64,000 nt of DNA from Nitratireductor mangrovi (lineage in GTDB: Bacteria; Pseudomonadota; Alphaproteobacteria; Rhizobiales; Rhizobiaceae): NCBI RefSeq assembly GCF_007922615.2, contig NZ_CP042301.2, positions 682,001 through 746,000 of the forward strand, written 5' to 3'. This document shows positions 54,208 through 63,740 of this stretch, in pieces. The translations under genes and the position numbers were made by a program. Under the pieces are notes generated by a model, which saw only the letters and a program-made list of their open reading frames with translations, was not told where the DNA came from and did not search any database. Position 1 is the stretch's first letter. Each line of letters opens with the position of its first letter.

Positions 54208-55428
54208 TCAGGCCGAGGATTTCGTGGCGTCCTGGCCGTAGAGCCAGTCGAGGTCGTCGGCAAGCCGGCCACCCGAGCGCCGCCGCAGCACCAGGTTACG
54301 CACCAGCGCGACAGGACCCGCCGCGTGCCAGGCGAGGCGGTTGAGCGCGCCACGCTGTGCGACCCGCAAGACGCGAGGACGCCTCTCGGTCTCGTAGATT
54401 TCAAGGGCGCGGCCGAGTTCGCCGGCGTGGCGCGAGACGATGCCGGCCAGCACCTCGGCGTCCTCGATCGCCATCGCCGCGCCCTGGGCAGCGAACGGTG
54501 TCATGGCATGGGCCGCATCGCCGATCAGCGCGACACCCTCGGTCCTGGTCCAAGGCCCCTTGGCATCAACGACGTGGAGCGGCCAGCAGACCCAGCCGGA
54601 AGCGTTGGCCGCGAATTCGGCAAGCGGGCGCGCGGCCTTGTCCATCGCGTCGAAGAGCGGTTGCGCGCCGGAGCCGGCATCCCAGGTTTCGGCCAGCGGG
54701 CCGCCCCTGGTGATCGCGACGAGGTTGAGGGCGGCGCCGGCCCTGAGCGGGTAGGTGACCAGATGGAAGTTCCGGTTGAGGAAGGCGGTGACGACATCCG
54801 GCGCGATCAGCCGCTCAGGGAATCCACCGCCACCCTGGCGCACGGTCGCACGCCATGCCGTGAGCCCGGTGAAGGAATTGTCCATGCCGTCGAGGATACG
54901 GTGGCGCAGCTTAGACCAGACGCCATCGGCGCCGATCAGAAGATGGCCGGCGTACTCCTCGATATTGCCGTTGCGGTCGACCGAGATCGTGATGCCGTGC
55001 GCATGGGCGGCGGAGTCGCGCACCTTGGCGCCGGTCATGATGCGAAGGTCGGGTTCCTGACCGGCACGGGCGAGAAGCGCGCTCTGCAAATCCGCCCGGT
55101 GGACGGTCAGATAGGGTGCGCCCCAGCGTTTCTCGGCTTCGGCGCCGAGCGGTACGCGGGCGAGTTCGGTCAGGCTGCGCGCGTCACGCAGGATCACGGC
55201 CTGTGGCCGGACTGCCGCCGGCAGCAGCAGGTCGAGAACGCCAAGCCGGCGCAGGATGCGTGTCGCGTTGGGAGACAGCTGCAGTCCGGCGCCGATCTCG
55301 GAGAAGGCCGGCGCTTGCTCGAACAGTCGTACCGAGAAACCGCGCGAGGCAAAGGCAATCGCCGCGGTGAGGCCGGCAATGCCGCCGCCGGCAATCAGAA
55401 TCTGCAGGTTGGGGGGCGTTCTGGCCAC
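54208..55428 (-). CDS. FAD-dependent aromatic-ring-hydroxylase-type monooxygenase
   Basis: A 406-residue flavoprotein of the salicylate/3-hydroxybenzoate hydroxylase type. It has the N-terminal dinucleotide fold LIAGGGIAGLTAAIAFASRG (about 11-30), the DG-containing LLIGADGVWSKLR motif and the GDAAHAMTPFAAQGAAMAIEDAEVL FAD segment (about 310-334). Single-component members hydroxylate aromatic acids with NAD(P)H; the substrate here is unknown and no degradation genes are near. The GTG start at 55428 has GGAG eight bases upstream. Confidence 0.9.
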   Translation of the reverse strand: MARTPPNLQILIAGGGIAGLTAAIAFASRGFSVRLFEQAPAFSEIGAGLQLSPNATRILRRLGVLDLLLPAAVRPQAVILRDARSLTELARVPLGAEAEKRWGAPYLTVHRADLQSALLARAGQEPDLRIMTGAKVRDSAAHAHGITISVDRNGNIEEYAGHLLIGADGVWSKLRHRILDGMDNSFTGLTAWRATVRQGGGGFPERLIAPDVVTAFLNRNFHLVTYPLRAGAALNLVAITRGGPLAETWDAGSGAQPLFDAMDKAARPLAEFAANASGWVCWPLHVVDAKGPWTRTEGVALIGDAAHAMTPFAAQGAAMAIEDAEVLAGIVSRHAGELGRALEIYETERRPRVLRVAQRGALNRLAWHAAGPVALVRNLVLRRRSGGRLADDLDWLYGQDATKSSA

Positions 55429-55447
55429 CAGGAAGTCTCCTGGCGCG

Positions 55448-55693
55448 TCAGGCGGCCTTGTCCTTGAACTGGCAGCCTTCGGGGCGCGTCTGAGTTCCCT
55501 TCAAATCGCTGCTGTGGCGGTAGAGCGTCGAGCAATAGGGACAGACAATCTCGGAATCGTCGCCCATATCGAGGAACACATGCGGATGGTCATATGGCTC
55601 GGAGGCGCCGACGCACATGAATTCCCTGACGCCGATCTCGATGACGCCGTGGCCGGCATCGTTCTGGAAGTGAGGGATGGAATGGCCGGCCAT
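55448..55693 (-). CDS. NDUFS6-like zinc-binding complex I accessory protein (zf-CHCC)
   Basis: An 81-residue protein of the zf-CHCC family, homologous to the mitochondrial complex I subunit NDUFS6 (13 kDa). The zinc ligands are Cys27, His36, Cys51 and Cys54 in EFMCVGASEPYDHPHVF and EIVCPYCSTLY. It should bind the peripheral arm of NADH dehydrogenase during assembly. It lies 19 bases upstream of the monooxygenase gene on the same strand, and is divergent from ppk. Confidence 0.92.
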   Translation of the reverse strand: MAGHSIPHFQNDAGHGVIEIGVREFMCVGASEPYDHPHVFLDMGDDSEIVCPYCSTLYRHSSDLKGTQTRPEGCQFKDKAA

Positions 55694-55864
55694 TTCAGGC
55701 TCCTGCGGGATCGCGCGGCAGCGCGTGACATGTCCTCCGCGTTTGTACCATAATCGACCGGTTTGCAAGGCCGCCGCGGCGATTGACAGACGCTTCCACG
55801 GGTGACACCGGGGTGGCGTGGTCCCCATGTGGCGGACGGCGAGTTGGAATCGAGTGCGGCCACC

Positions 55865-58075
55865 ATGAACGAGATCAGACCGGTTACCAGTGCGTTTCAG
55901 CAGGAGGTCGCGGATGGCGCTGTGCTGGGCGAGGAGAGCCCGGAGCGCTTCGTCAACCGCGAGTTTTCCTGGCTGCAGTTCAATCGCCGTGTGCTGGACG
56001 AATCGCAAAATGCGCGCCATGCGCTGCTGGAGCGCGTCCGCTTCCTGTCGATCTCCGCCGCCAATCTGGACGAATTCTTCATGGTGCGCGTCGCCGGCCT
56101 CGCCGGCCAGGTACGCGAGGGAATCGCGCTGCGCAGCGCGGATGGCCGAACCCCTGAACAGCAACTCGAGCAGGTCCTGCGCGAGGTCGAGCATTTGCAG
56201 AACGACCAGCAGCAATGCCTGGTCGCGCTGCGCGATCTCCTGGAAGGCGAGGGCATCGAGATCGTGCGCGCCGAGCGGCTTTCGAGCGCGGAGAAGGAAT
56301 GGCTCGCGGAGCATTTTCTGGACGCGATCTTTCCGGTCCTGACGCCGCTATCCATCGATCCGGCGCATCCCTTCCCGTTCATTCCCAATCTCGGCTTCTC
56401 GATCGCGCTGCAGCTGGCTCGGCGCCAGGATGGCGAGGAAATGACGGCGCTTCTGCGCCTGCCGGTCGCGCTGCGGCGCTTCGTGCGGCTGCCCGACAGC
56501 GACGGCAAGGTGCGCTTCATCGCGCTGGAGGACGTCGTCGGGCTTTTCATCGATCGGCTTTTCCCCGGCTACAAGGTCAGGGGATCGGGCACGTTCCGCA
56601 TCATCCGCGACAGCGACATCGAGGTCGAGGAAGAGGCTGAGGACCTGGTGCGGCTGTTCGAGACCGCGCTGAAGCGGCGGCGCCGCGGCTCGGTGATCCG
56701 CATCGAGTTCGACGACGAGATGCCGGAAGCGCTGCGCGATTTCGTTGCCGGCGAACTCGGTGTGGCGCCCGGCCGCATCAGCGTTCTGAAGGGGCCGCTT
56801 GCGCTCAACCAGATATCGGAGATCGTCGCCATCCCGCGCGACGACCTGAAGTTTGCCCCCTACAATCCGCGCTTTCCCGAGCGCATCCGCGATCACGGCG
56901 GCGACTGTTTCGCCGCTGTGCGCGAAAAGGACATCATCGTCCACCACCCGTACGAATCCTTCGACGTGGTGGTCCAGTTCCTGCGCCAGGCCTCGCAGGA
57001 TCCCGACGTGGTGGCGATCAAGCAGACGCTATACCGGACGTCGAACGACAGCCCGATCGTCCGGGCGCTGATCGACGCGGCCGAAGCCGGCAAGTCGGTC
57101 ACAGCGCTGGTCGAGCTCAAGGCGCGCTTCGACGAGGAAGCCAATATCCGCTGGGCGCGCGACCTGGAACGCGCAGGCGTCCAGGTCGTGTTCGGTTTCA
57201 TCGAACTGAAGACGCACGCCAAGATGTCGCTGGTGGTGCGGCGCGAGGACCAGAAGCTGAGGAACTACGTGCATCTCGGCACCGGCAACTATCACCCGAT
57301 CACTGCGCGTATCTATACGGACCTGTCCTATTTCACCTGCGATGCCCAGATGGCCCGTGACGTCGCCCAGATTTTCAACTTCATCACCGGCTATGCCGAG
57401 CCGGCGCGCGAGATGCGGCTGGCGATCTCGCCGTTCACGCTGCGCGAGCGCATCCTCGATCACATCAAGGATGAGATCGCGCATGCCCGCGCCGGGCGAC
57501 CGGCGCAGATATGGATGAAGATGAACGCGCTGGTCGATCCGGCCATCATCGACGCGCTCTACGATGCCAGCCGAGCCGGCGTTGAAGTCGACCTGGTCAT
57601 TCGCGGCATCTGCTGCCTGCGGCCGCAAGTGCCGGGCCTGTCCGACAATATCCGGGTCAAGTCGATCGTCGGGCGCTTCCTCGAGCACAGCCGCATCTAC
57701 TGCTTCGGCAACGGGCACGGCCTGCCTTCCGACGAGGCGATCGTCTACTTCTCTTCCGCCGACCTGATGCCGCGTAACCTCGACCGGCGGGTGGAGACGC
57801 TGGTGCCGATCACCAATCGAACTGTGCATGAGCAGGTGCTCGACCAGATCATGCTCGGAAACATCATGGACAACCAGCAGAGTTTCGAAATACTCCCTGA
57901 CGGGACCTCGCGGCGCATGACGCCTGAAGAGGGAGAGGAACCGTTCAATGCGCAGGAATATTTCATGACCAATCCGAGCCTTTCGGGGCGCGGTGACGCG
58001 CTCAAGTCGAACGCGCCGAAACGGATTGTCCGCCACGGGCGCCGCAAGGGCTCAAGGCAAGCCTCTCCGGCATGA
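55865..58075 (+). CDS. ppk: Polyphosphate kinase Ppk1
   Basis: A 736-residue enzyme that makes inorganic polyphosphate from ATP. The N-terminal domain reads [19 protein letters not shown] and [18 protein letters not shown]. The catalytic part contains [13 protein letters not shown] and [19 protein letters not shown], and the phosphorylated histidine is His451 in ELKTHAKM. A second HLGTGNYHP motif follows. The ATG at 55865 gives the usual start; a frame open from 55802 adds 21 residues without family resemblance. The stop codon overlaps the ppx ATG, so synthesis and breakdown enzymes are co-expressed. Confidence 0.96.
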   Translation: MNEIRPVTSAFQQEVADGAVLGEESPERFVNREFSWLQFNRRVLDESQNARHALLERVRFLSISAANLDEFFMVRVAGLAGQVREGIALRSADGRTPEQQLEQVLREVEHLQNDQQQCLVALRDLLEGEGIEIVRAERLSSAEKEWLAEHFLDAIFPVLTPLSIDPAHPFPFIPNLGFSIALQLARRQDGEEMTALLRLPVALRRFVRLPDSDGKVRFIALEDVVGLFIDRLFPGYKVRGSGTFRIIRDSDIEVEEEAEDLVRLFETALKRRRRGSVIRIEFDDEMPEALRDFVAGELGVAPGRISVLKGPLALNQISEIVAIPRDDLKFAPYNPRFPERIRDHGGDCFAAVREKDIIVHHPYESFDVVVQFLRQASQDPDVVAIKQTLYRTSNDSPIVRALIDAAEAGKSVTALVELKARFDEEANIRWARDLERAGVQVVFGFIELKTHAKMSLVVRREDQKLRNYVHLGTGNYHPITARIYTDLSYFTCDAQMARDVAQIFNFITGYAEPAREMRLAISPFTLRERILDHIKDEIAHARAGRPAQIWMKMNALVDPAIIDALYDASRAGVEVDLVIRGICCLRPQVPGLSDNIRVKSIVGRFLEHSRIYCFGNGHGLPSDEAIVYFSSADLMPRNLDRRVETLVPITNRTVHEQVLDQIMLGNIMDNQQSFEILPDGTSRRMTPEEGEEPFNAQEYFMTNPSLSGRGDALKSNAPKRIVRHGRRKGSRQASPA

Positions 58076-59586
58076 ACTCGATTTCACAGGGACGGCTTCA
58101 GGACCGCCATCCCCTGTCGATCATCGATATCGGCTCCAACTCGATCCGCCTCGTTGTTTACGAAGGCATCGCGCGCGCGCCGACGGTGCTCTTCAACGAA
58201 AAGATGCTGGCCGGCCTCGGCAAGGGGCTGGTCTCGACGGGCCGGCTTGACCCGGAGGCGGTTCGCCGCTCGGTCGAGGAGTTTCGCCGCTTCCGCGCCC
58301 TGTCCGAGCAGGCCGGCGCCGAAGCGCTGCACGTCATAGCGACGGCCGCGGTGCGCGAGGCCGAAAACGGCACCGACTTCATCCAGCGGGCCGAGGCGAT
58401 CCTTGGCGCTCGCATCCGCGTGCTGAGCGGGCGCGAGGAGGCGCACTACTCGGCGCTCGGCATCATTTGCGGCTTCCATCCCGCGGACGGAATCGCCGGT
58501 GACCTCGGCGGCGGCAGCCTCGAACTGATCGACGTGCGCGGTGAGACCATCGGCGACGGCATCACGCTGCCGCTCGGCGGACTGCGGCTGCAGGACATGG
58601 CGAAAGGATCGCTCTCGGAGGCGTCGCGCATCGCACGACGAGAGATTGCGCGTGCCGATCTGCTCAAGCAGGCACAGGGCCGAAACTTCTACTGCGTCGG
58701 CGGCACCTGGCGAAACCTCGCCCGCCTGCACATGAACGTGACGGGTTACCCTCTGCAGGTGATGCACCACTATGAATTGGATGTTGCAAAGTCCGCCGAC
58801 TTCCTCAAGCGCGTGGCGCGCGGCGACGTAGACAAGATGAAGGGTATCGAGCACGTCTCGAAGAACCGGCGCGGCCTCTTGCCCTACGGCGCGACCGTGC
58901 TGCAGGAAGTCGTGCGCGAGATGAAACCGGGCAAGATCATCGTTTCCGCGCTCGGTGTGCGCGAAGGCTACCTCTATTCGCTGCTGGACGAGAACGAAAG
59001 GCGTGCCGATCCGCTCGTCTCGGCCTCGGAGGAACTCGCTGTGCTGAGGGCGCGGTCGGTGTCGCATGCGCGCGAACTGGCCGAATGGACCGGGGAGGCG
59101 CTGGCCGCCTTCGGGATCGAGGAGACCGAGGACGAGGCCCGCTATCGCCGCGCGGCCTGTCTGCTCGCAGACATCGGCTGGCGCGCCCACCCGGACTATC
59201 GCGGCACGCAATCGCTCAACATCATCGCGCACGGCTCCTTCATCGGAGTCGACCACCCCGGCCGGGCCTTCATCGCGCTCGCCAACCTCTACCGGCACGA
59301 GGGGCTGTTCAACGACGAGGCCGCGCCCGAGATCAAGACGCTGGCGACCCAGCGGCTGCAGGAGCGCGCTCGGTTACTCGGCGGCCTGTTGCGCGTGGTC
59401 TATCTGTTCTCGGCCTCGATGCCGGGCATCATCCCGCAACTACGTTGGGCAAAAAAGGGCGACAAGCAGCTCGTGCTTGTCGTCCCCAAATCGCATGCGG
59501 CCCTTCTTGGCGAGCGCCCGGAGGGGCGCCTGCAGCAACTGGCGCGCCTGAGCGGCTGCGCGCTGGAATTGCGCGCCGGGGACTGA
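58072..59586 (+). CDS. ppx: Exopolyphosphatase (Ppx/GppA family)
   Basis: A 504-residue phosphatase of the actin-like ASKHA fold that removes phosphates from polyphosphate or pppGpp. Motifs are [17 protein letters not shown] near residues 17-33 and the second phosphate loop [17 protein letters not shown] (about 141-157). A C-terminal HD-like helical domain ([22 protein letters not shown]) completes it. The ATG overlaps the ppk stop (ATGA). Ppx and GppA cannot be told apart from sequence, but pairing with ppk favours polyphosphate. Confidence 0.94.
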   Translation: MNSISQGRLQDRHPLSIIDIGSNSIRLVVYEGIARAPTVLFNEKMLAGLGKGLVSTGRLDPEAVRRSVEEFRRFRALSEQAGAEALHVIATAAVREAENGTDFIQRAEAILGARIRVLSGREEAHYSALGIICGFHPADGIAGDLGGGSLELIDVRGETIGDGITLPLGGLRLQDMAKGSLSEASRIARREIARADLLKQAQGRNFYCVGGTWRNLARLHMNVTGYPLQVMHHYELDVAKSADFLKRVARGDVDKMKGIEHVSKNRRGLLPYGATVLQEVVREMKPGKIIVSALGVREGYLYSLLDENERRADPLVSASEELAVLRARSVSHARELAEWTGEALAAFGIEETEDEARYRRAACLLADIGWRAHPDYRGTQSLNIIAHGSFIGVDHPGRAFIALANLYRHEGLFNDEAAPEIKTLATQRLQERARLLGGLLRVVYLFSASMPGIIPQLRWAKKGDKQLVLVVPKSHAALLGERPEGRLQQLARLSGCALELRAGD

Positions 59587-59602
59587 AGGCTGGATACTCC
59601 GG

Positions 59603-60754
59603 CTAGGGCTCGAAAACGACGACCTTCTTGTTTTCGAAGCGCAATGCAAGGTCGCCTCCGACCAGCTTCAGCGCCTGTTCGCCGAAAACCTCGCGCCGCC
59701 AGCCATGCAACGCCGGCACGTCGGCCTCGCCGCCATTGGCGGCGATACGGTCGATGTCGTCGCTGGAAGCGAGCATCTTCGGCGCCACGCCCTGCTTTTC
59801 CGCGACATGCTTGAGCAGCACCTTGAGGAGTTCGGCGGCAGCCGCCGCGCCTTCCGGCGGATGCTGCTGGCGTGGCAGTTTCGGCAAATCGTCGCGCGGG
59901 ATCTCCATCGCCGCGTTGACCGCCTGAAGCAGTGTGGCGGCCGTCGCGGAACGCTCCCACCCCCTGGGGATCGTGCGCAGCGCGGCGAGCGCTGCCTGGT
60001 CGCGCGGCTGCTGCATGGCGATCTCGCTTAGCGCCTCGTCCTTGAGCACGCGTCCGCGCGGCACGTTCTTCTCGCGCGCCTCGCGCTCGCGCCAGGCCGC
60101 GATCGCCTGCAGGACGGCAAACTCCTGCGGCTTGCGCAGACGGACCCGCAAGCGCTTCCAGGCGTCCTCCGGATGCGGATCGTAGGTCTCGCGGGTGGTG
60201 AGGATTTCCATCTCCTCGTTGAGCCAGTGGGCGCGCCCCTCTTTCTCGAGTTCGTCGCGCAGATACTGGTAGACCTCGATCAGGTGAGTGACGTCGGCGA
60301 GCGCGTAGGTAAGCTGGCGCTCGCTCAGCGGCCGGCGGCGCCAGTCTGTGAAGCGCGACGACTTGTCGATACGCGCACCGGTGACCTTTTGCACCAGTTG
60401 CTCATAGGAGACGCTGTCGCCGAAACCGCAGACCATGGCAGCGACCTGGGTATCGAAGATCGGATGCGGGACCAGATCGCCACGATGCACGACGATCTCG
60501 ATATCCTGGCGCGCGGCATGGAAGACCTTGGTGACCTTCTCGTTGCCCATCAGCGCGAAGAAAGGCGCGAGGTCTATGCCGGAGGCGAGCGGGTCGACCA
60601 GCGCGGTCACGCCGGGCGCGGCCATCTGGATGAGGCACAGTTCGGGCCAGAAGGTGGTCTCGCGAATGAATTCGGTGTCGACGGTGACGAAGTCGGATTT
60701 TTCGAGTTCGGAAACGGCGGCCGCCAGTTCGTCGGTGGTGGTGATCAGATGCAT
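59603..60754 (-). CDS. rnd: Ribonuclease D
   Basis: A 383-residue 3'-5' exoribonuclease that trims tRNA and other stable RNAs. The DEDD catalytic residues are seen in VTVDTEFIRE (Asp26, Glu28), in FHAARQDIEIV and in TYALADVTHLIEVYQYL. A C-terminal HRDC helical domain (ATLLQAVNAA to VLLKHVAEKQG region) follows. It is convergent with ppx with 16 bases between them. Confidence 0.95.
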   Translation of the reverse strand: MHLITTTDELAAAVSELEKSDFVTVDTEFIRETTFWPELCLIQMAAPGVTALVDPLASGIDLAPFFALMGNEKVTKVFHAARQDIEIVVHRGDLVPHPIFDTQVAAMVCGFGDSVSYEQLVQKVTGARIDKSSRFTDWRRRPLSERQLTYALADVTHLIEVYQYLRDELEKEGRAHWLNEEMEILTTRETYDPHPEDAWKRLRVRLRKPQEFAVLQAIAAWREREAREKNVPRGRVLKDEALSEIAMQQPRDQAALAALRTIPRGWERSATAATLLQAVNAAMEIPRDDLPKLPRQQHPPEGAAAAAELLKVLLKHVAEKQGVAPKMLASSDDIDRIAANGGEADVPALHGWRREVFGEQALKLVGGDLALRFENKKVVVFEP

Positions 60755-60848
60755 GGGCGGTCTTTAGCCAAGTCTCCGGCGATTGAAAACAGCCATGTTG
60801 CCGTCCCCAATGCCGGCGCTGCCGCCAATGGGACCGGCGCGAAGAGCG

Positions 60849-62096
60849 TCAAGTTCGCTCGCGCTTGCTGTCTTCCTCGCCCGGCTTGCGGGCAAGCCTG
60901 GCAAAGATGGTGGAGGTTCTCAAAAGGGCGGTAAAGCGGCCGCGCTCATGCGCCGGAACACCCTCGCGCGCCACCATGCGGTAGAGGATGATAGCGATGA
61001 AGACCGCATAGACGGTGGCCGCAAAAACGAAAAGAAATCGCGGGCCGAGCCATTCCATCGCGGTCGAGGCGGCGAAGGGGCCGCCGATCGCGCCCAGCGA
61101 ATAAAACAGCATCAACGCGGCGTTGACGAGGACGAACTCGCCCTTCTCGGCGCGATCGTTGGCGTGCGCGGCCGACAGCGAAAAGAGCGGCATGGCAAAG
61201 GAACCGAAGATGAAGACAAGCACGAAGTTGGCGATTGGCGCGGTGCCGGCGAAGAAGGCAAGCGCCAGCGCGGCGCCGAGGGCACAGCCGGTGGTGATCA
61301 AGAGTACCGTGCGCCGGTCCCAGCGGTCGGAAACATAGCCGAGCGGGTACTGGATGACGGCGCCGCCGATGATGCCGACACTGACGAAGGTGACGACGTC
61401 GGTGACCGACATGCCGATCGCCTCGGCATAGACCGGGCTCAGCGTGCGGAAGGCGCTGTTGGTGATGCCGATCGCCACGCAGCCGATGACGCCGACCGGC
61501 GAAATGCGCCAGACGCGACCGAGGTCCAGACGGACGTCGTCAGGGGGAGTGGGGTTGGAGCGGTCGCCGAGCGAGACCGGCACCAGCGACAGCGTGATCA
61601 TGATCGACATGACGGCGAAGATGGAAAATCCGCCTGCGCCGAAGACCGGGATCAGGAACTGGCAGCCGGTGACCGCGCCGATGTCGACGATCCGGTAGAG
61701 CGCCAGCACCTGCGCCCGGTCGCGATTGCTGACGCCGGAGTTGAGCCAGCTCTCGATGACGGTGAACAGGCCTGCGAAGCAGAAGCCGCTGGCAAAGCGC
61801 ACCGCCGACCACATGACCGGGTCGATCAGGAGGACGAGCAGCAGCGTTCCGGCCGAGGCGATGGCGGCGAGTGCCGCGAAGGCGCGAACATGGCCGACCG
61901 CCTTCATGATGCGCGAGATCGCCAGGCAGCCGATCAGGAAGCCGCCAAAATAGGCCGTACCCATGAGGCCGATGGTGGAAGCGGAAAAGCCCTCCTGGGC
62001 GCCGCGCAGCGCGATCAGCGTGCCTTGCAGACCGTTGCCCCCGAGCAGGATGCCGGCGGCGATGAGGAGGGGGATCAGCGGCCGGATCGAGGACAT
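60849..62096 (-). CDS. MFS transporter (YcaD-like)
   Basis: A 415-residue major facilitator protein with 12 probable membrane segments in two groups around a central loop (about 190-215, with DRSNPTPPDD). The start PLIPLLIAAGILLGGNGLQGTL and the loop GYVSDRWDRRTVLL are like the YcaD subfamily. The substrate is unknown. The C-terminal tail is cytoplasmic and very charged (ARKPGEEDSKRERT). It precedes rnd on the same strand, with 94 bases between them. Confidence 0.87.
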   Translation of the reverse strand: MSSIRPLIPLLIAAGILLGGNGLQGTLIALRGAQEGFSASTIGLMGTAYFGGFLIGCLAISRIMKAVGHVRAFAALAAIASAGTLLLVLLIDPVMWSAVRFASGFCFAGLFTVIESWLNSGVSNRDRAQVLALYRIVDIGAVTGCQFLIPVFGAGGFSIFAVMSIMITLSLVPVSLGDRSNPTPPDDVRLDLGRVWRISPVGVIGCVAIGITNSAFRTLSPVYAEAIGMSVTDVVTFVSVGIIGGAVIQYPLGYVSDRWDRRTVLLITTGCALGAALALAFFAGTAPIANFVLVFIFGSFAMPLFSLSAAHANDRAEKGEFVLVNAALMLFYSLGAIGGPFAASTAMEWLGPRFLFVFAATVYAVFIAIILYRMVAREGVPAHERGRFTALLRTSTIFARLARKPGEEDSKRERT

Positions 62097-62197
62097 TGGC
62101 TCCGCAAGCGTGGAATCGGGACGGGCGGCACGATGATGCGCCGCCCGGTGGCCGTCCGGTTGAGCCAGGCCGACCTAATCGGCTGTGATTGCGTCCT

Positions 62198-63661
62198 TTA
62201 TCGCGCCGGCGGCGCGCCGATCGGCCCGAGCGCGGCTTCGATCGAAAGTGCGATCGCCAGAAGCCGCCGGTCGGAAAAGGACGGGCCGTCGATTTCCAGC
62301 CCCACCGGGAGGCCGTCGCTTGTCAGGCCGGCCGGAATGGAGATGCCAGGAAGCCCGGCATTGGAACCGGGATCGGTATTGCGGATGAATGTCTGGAAGG
62401 TCGGCACCTCGCGGCCGTTCAGGAGGACGTTCATGTCCGAGCCGGCGATCGGCTGCGCGGGCAGCGGCGTTGTCGGAAACACCAGTGCGTCGAGCTTGTG
62501 GGCGGCAAAAGTCTCGGCATAAAGCGCCTGCAGTTGCGGCCGCGCTGTATGGAGTGCTGCCTCATAGACCGCGTCGGGGATCGCCCGCGGTCCGAGCACC
62601 AACTCGTCGAAGACGAACTTGACGTCAGGACTTGCGATGCCGGCGGCGAGCTCCTCGATCGTCACGCCGGTGCCGTTTTCGGCCAGGAAGGCAACGAGGC
62701 CAGTCTTTGCCTCGTGCAGCGCAAGCGGGAAGCCGACCTTGCCATTGAGTTCCATCAAGCCGTTCATGTCGACCGGCACAAGCGTCGCGCCCGCTTTTTC
62801 GAGTGCCGCCAGTGCTTGGTCCATGACACGGCTCGTCTCGGGGTCAAGGTCGGCGTTGAGCGGCGCGGCGACGCCGAGCCGAACCTCGGCGAGCGATACC
62901 GGTTCGACACTCGTCTCGCCGCCGGTGATGACACCGTCGAGAAGCACGAGGTCGTCGACGGTCCTGGCCATGGGACCGGCAGTGTCGCGTGTCTTCGAGA
63001 TCGGCACGATCCCCTTGCCGGGATAGCGACCGACCGTGGGGCGCAGCGCCGCGATACCGTTCAGCGCCGCCGGGATGCGCACCGACCCGCCAGTGTCGGT
63101 GCCGAGCCCCGCCGTCACGATGCCGGCGGCGACCGCGGCCCCGCTTCCGCCCGAGGAGCCGCCGGCGAAGCGCTCCGGCGCCCACGGATTGCCGATCGCC
63201 CCGAAGGTGGCGTTGTTTGAGGTGATGCCGAAGGCGAGCTCGTGCAGGCCGGTCTTGCCGATCAGGATGGCGCCCGCCGCGCGCAGCCGCGCCAGTACGG
63301 GAGCGTCGGCTTCGGGCACCCAGTCCTTCAGCGCCGCGGTGCCGGCCGACGTCGGCAGGCCGGCCGAGGCGATGTTGTCCTTGACCACGATCGGCACGCC
63401 GAAGAGCGCTCCCGATTTGTCGGCAGCGGCGTCGGCGGCAGCGGCCGCCGTGCGCGCGCCATCATTGTCGAGCGTGACGAAGGCATTGAGGTCGGCGTTT
63501 CTTTCCGCCGCCGCGAGTGCAGCGTCGACGAGTGCGGCGGACGTCGTCGTTCCGTCGCGCACGGCCGCCGCCATGTCGCGCGTGGTCATTTCCGCTGCAG
63601 CCGCGGCGGCCGCAAGCGCCAGAGTGCCGGTGACAACGGCAAGGCCGAAACTTGTTCGCAT
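62198..63661 (-). CDS. Exported amidase-signature protein
   Basis: A 487-residue hydrolase of the amidase-signature family. The Ser-cis-Ser-Lys triad is Lys94 (VVKDN), Ser169 (AGGSSGGSG) and nucleophile Ser193 (DTGGSVRIPA). An N-terminal signal peptide (about 1-23, VVTGTLALAAAAAAAE) suggests a periplasmic location, unlike the cytosolic indoleacetamide hydrolases that it otherwise resembles. The substrate is unknown. The ATG at 63661 is used because it starts the signal peptide; an in-frame reading open to 63718 adds only charged residues. A LuxR-type regulator gene lies just upstream on the same strand. Confidence 0.9.
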   Translation of the reverse strand: MRTSFGLAVVTGTLALAAAAAAAEMTTRDMAAAVRDGTTTSAALVDAALAAAERNADLNAFVTLDNDGARTAAAAADAAADKSGALFGVPIVVKDNIASAGLPTSAGTAALKDWVPEADAPVLARLRAAGAILIGKTGLHELAFGITSNNATFGAIGNPWAPERFAGGSSGGSGAAVAAGIVTAGLGTDTGGSVRIPAALNGIAALRPTVGRYPGKGIVPISKTRDTAGPMARTVDDLVLLDGVITGGETSVEPVSLAEVRLGVAAPLNADLDPETSRVMDQALAALEKAGATLVPVDMNGLMELNGKVGFPLALHEAKTGLVAFLAENGTGVTIEELAAGIASPDVKFVFDELVLGPRAIPDAVYEAALHTARPQLQALYAETFAAHKLDALVFPTTPLPAQPIAGSDMNVLLNGREVPTFQTFIRNTDPGSNAGLPGISIPAGLTSDGLPVGLEIDGPSFSDRRLLAIALSIEAALGPIGAPPAR

Positions 63662-63740
63662 TTGCGTTCCCCTTTTGTCGGTAGGGGGCGATTCTGGTCG
63701 AACCTGGAAAAGGCGCATCCCCGGTTTCGGGGAGGTGCGG

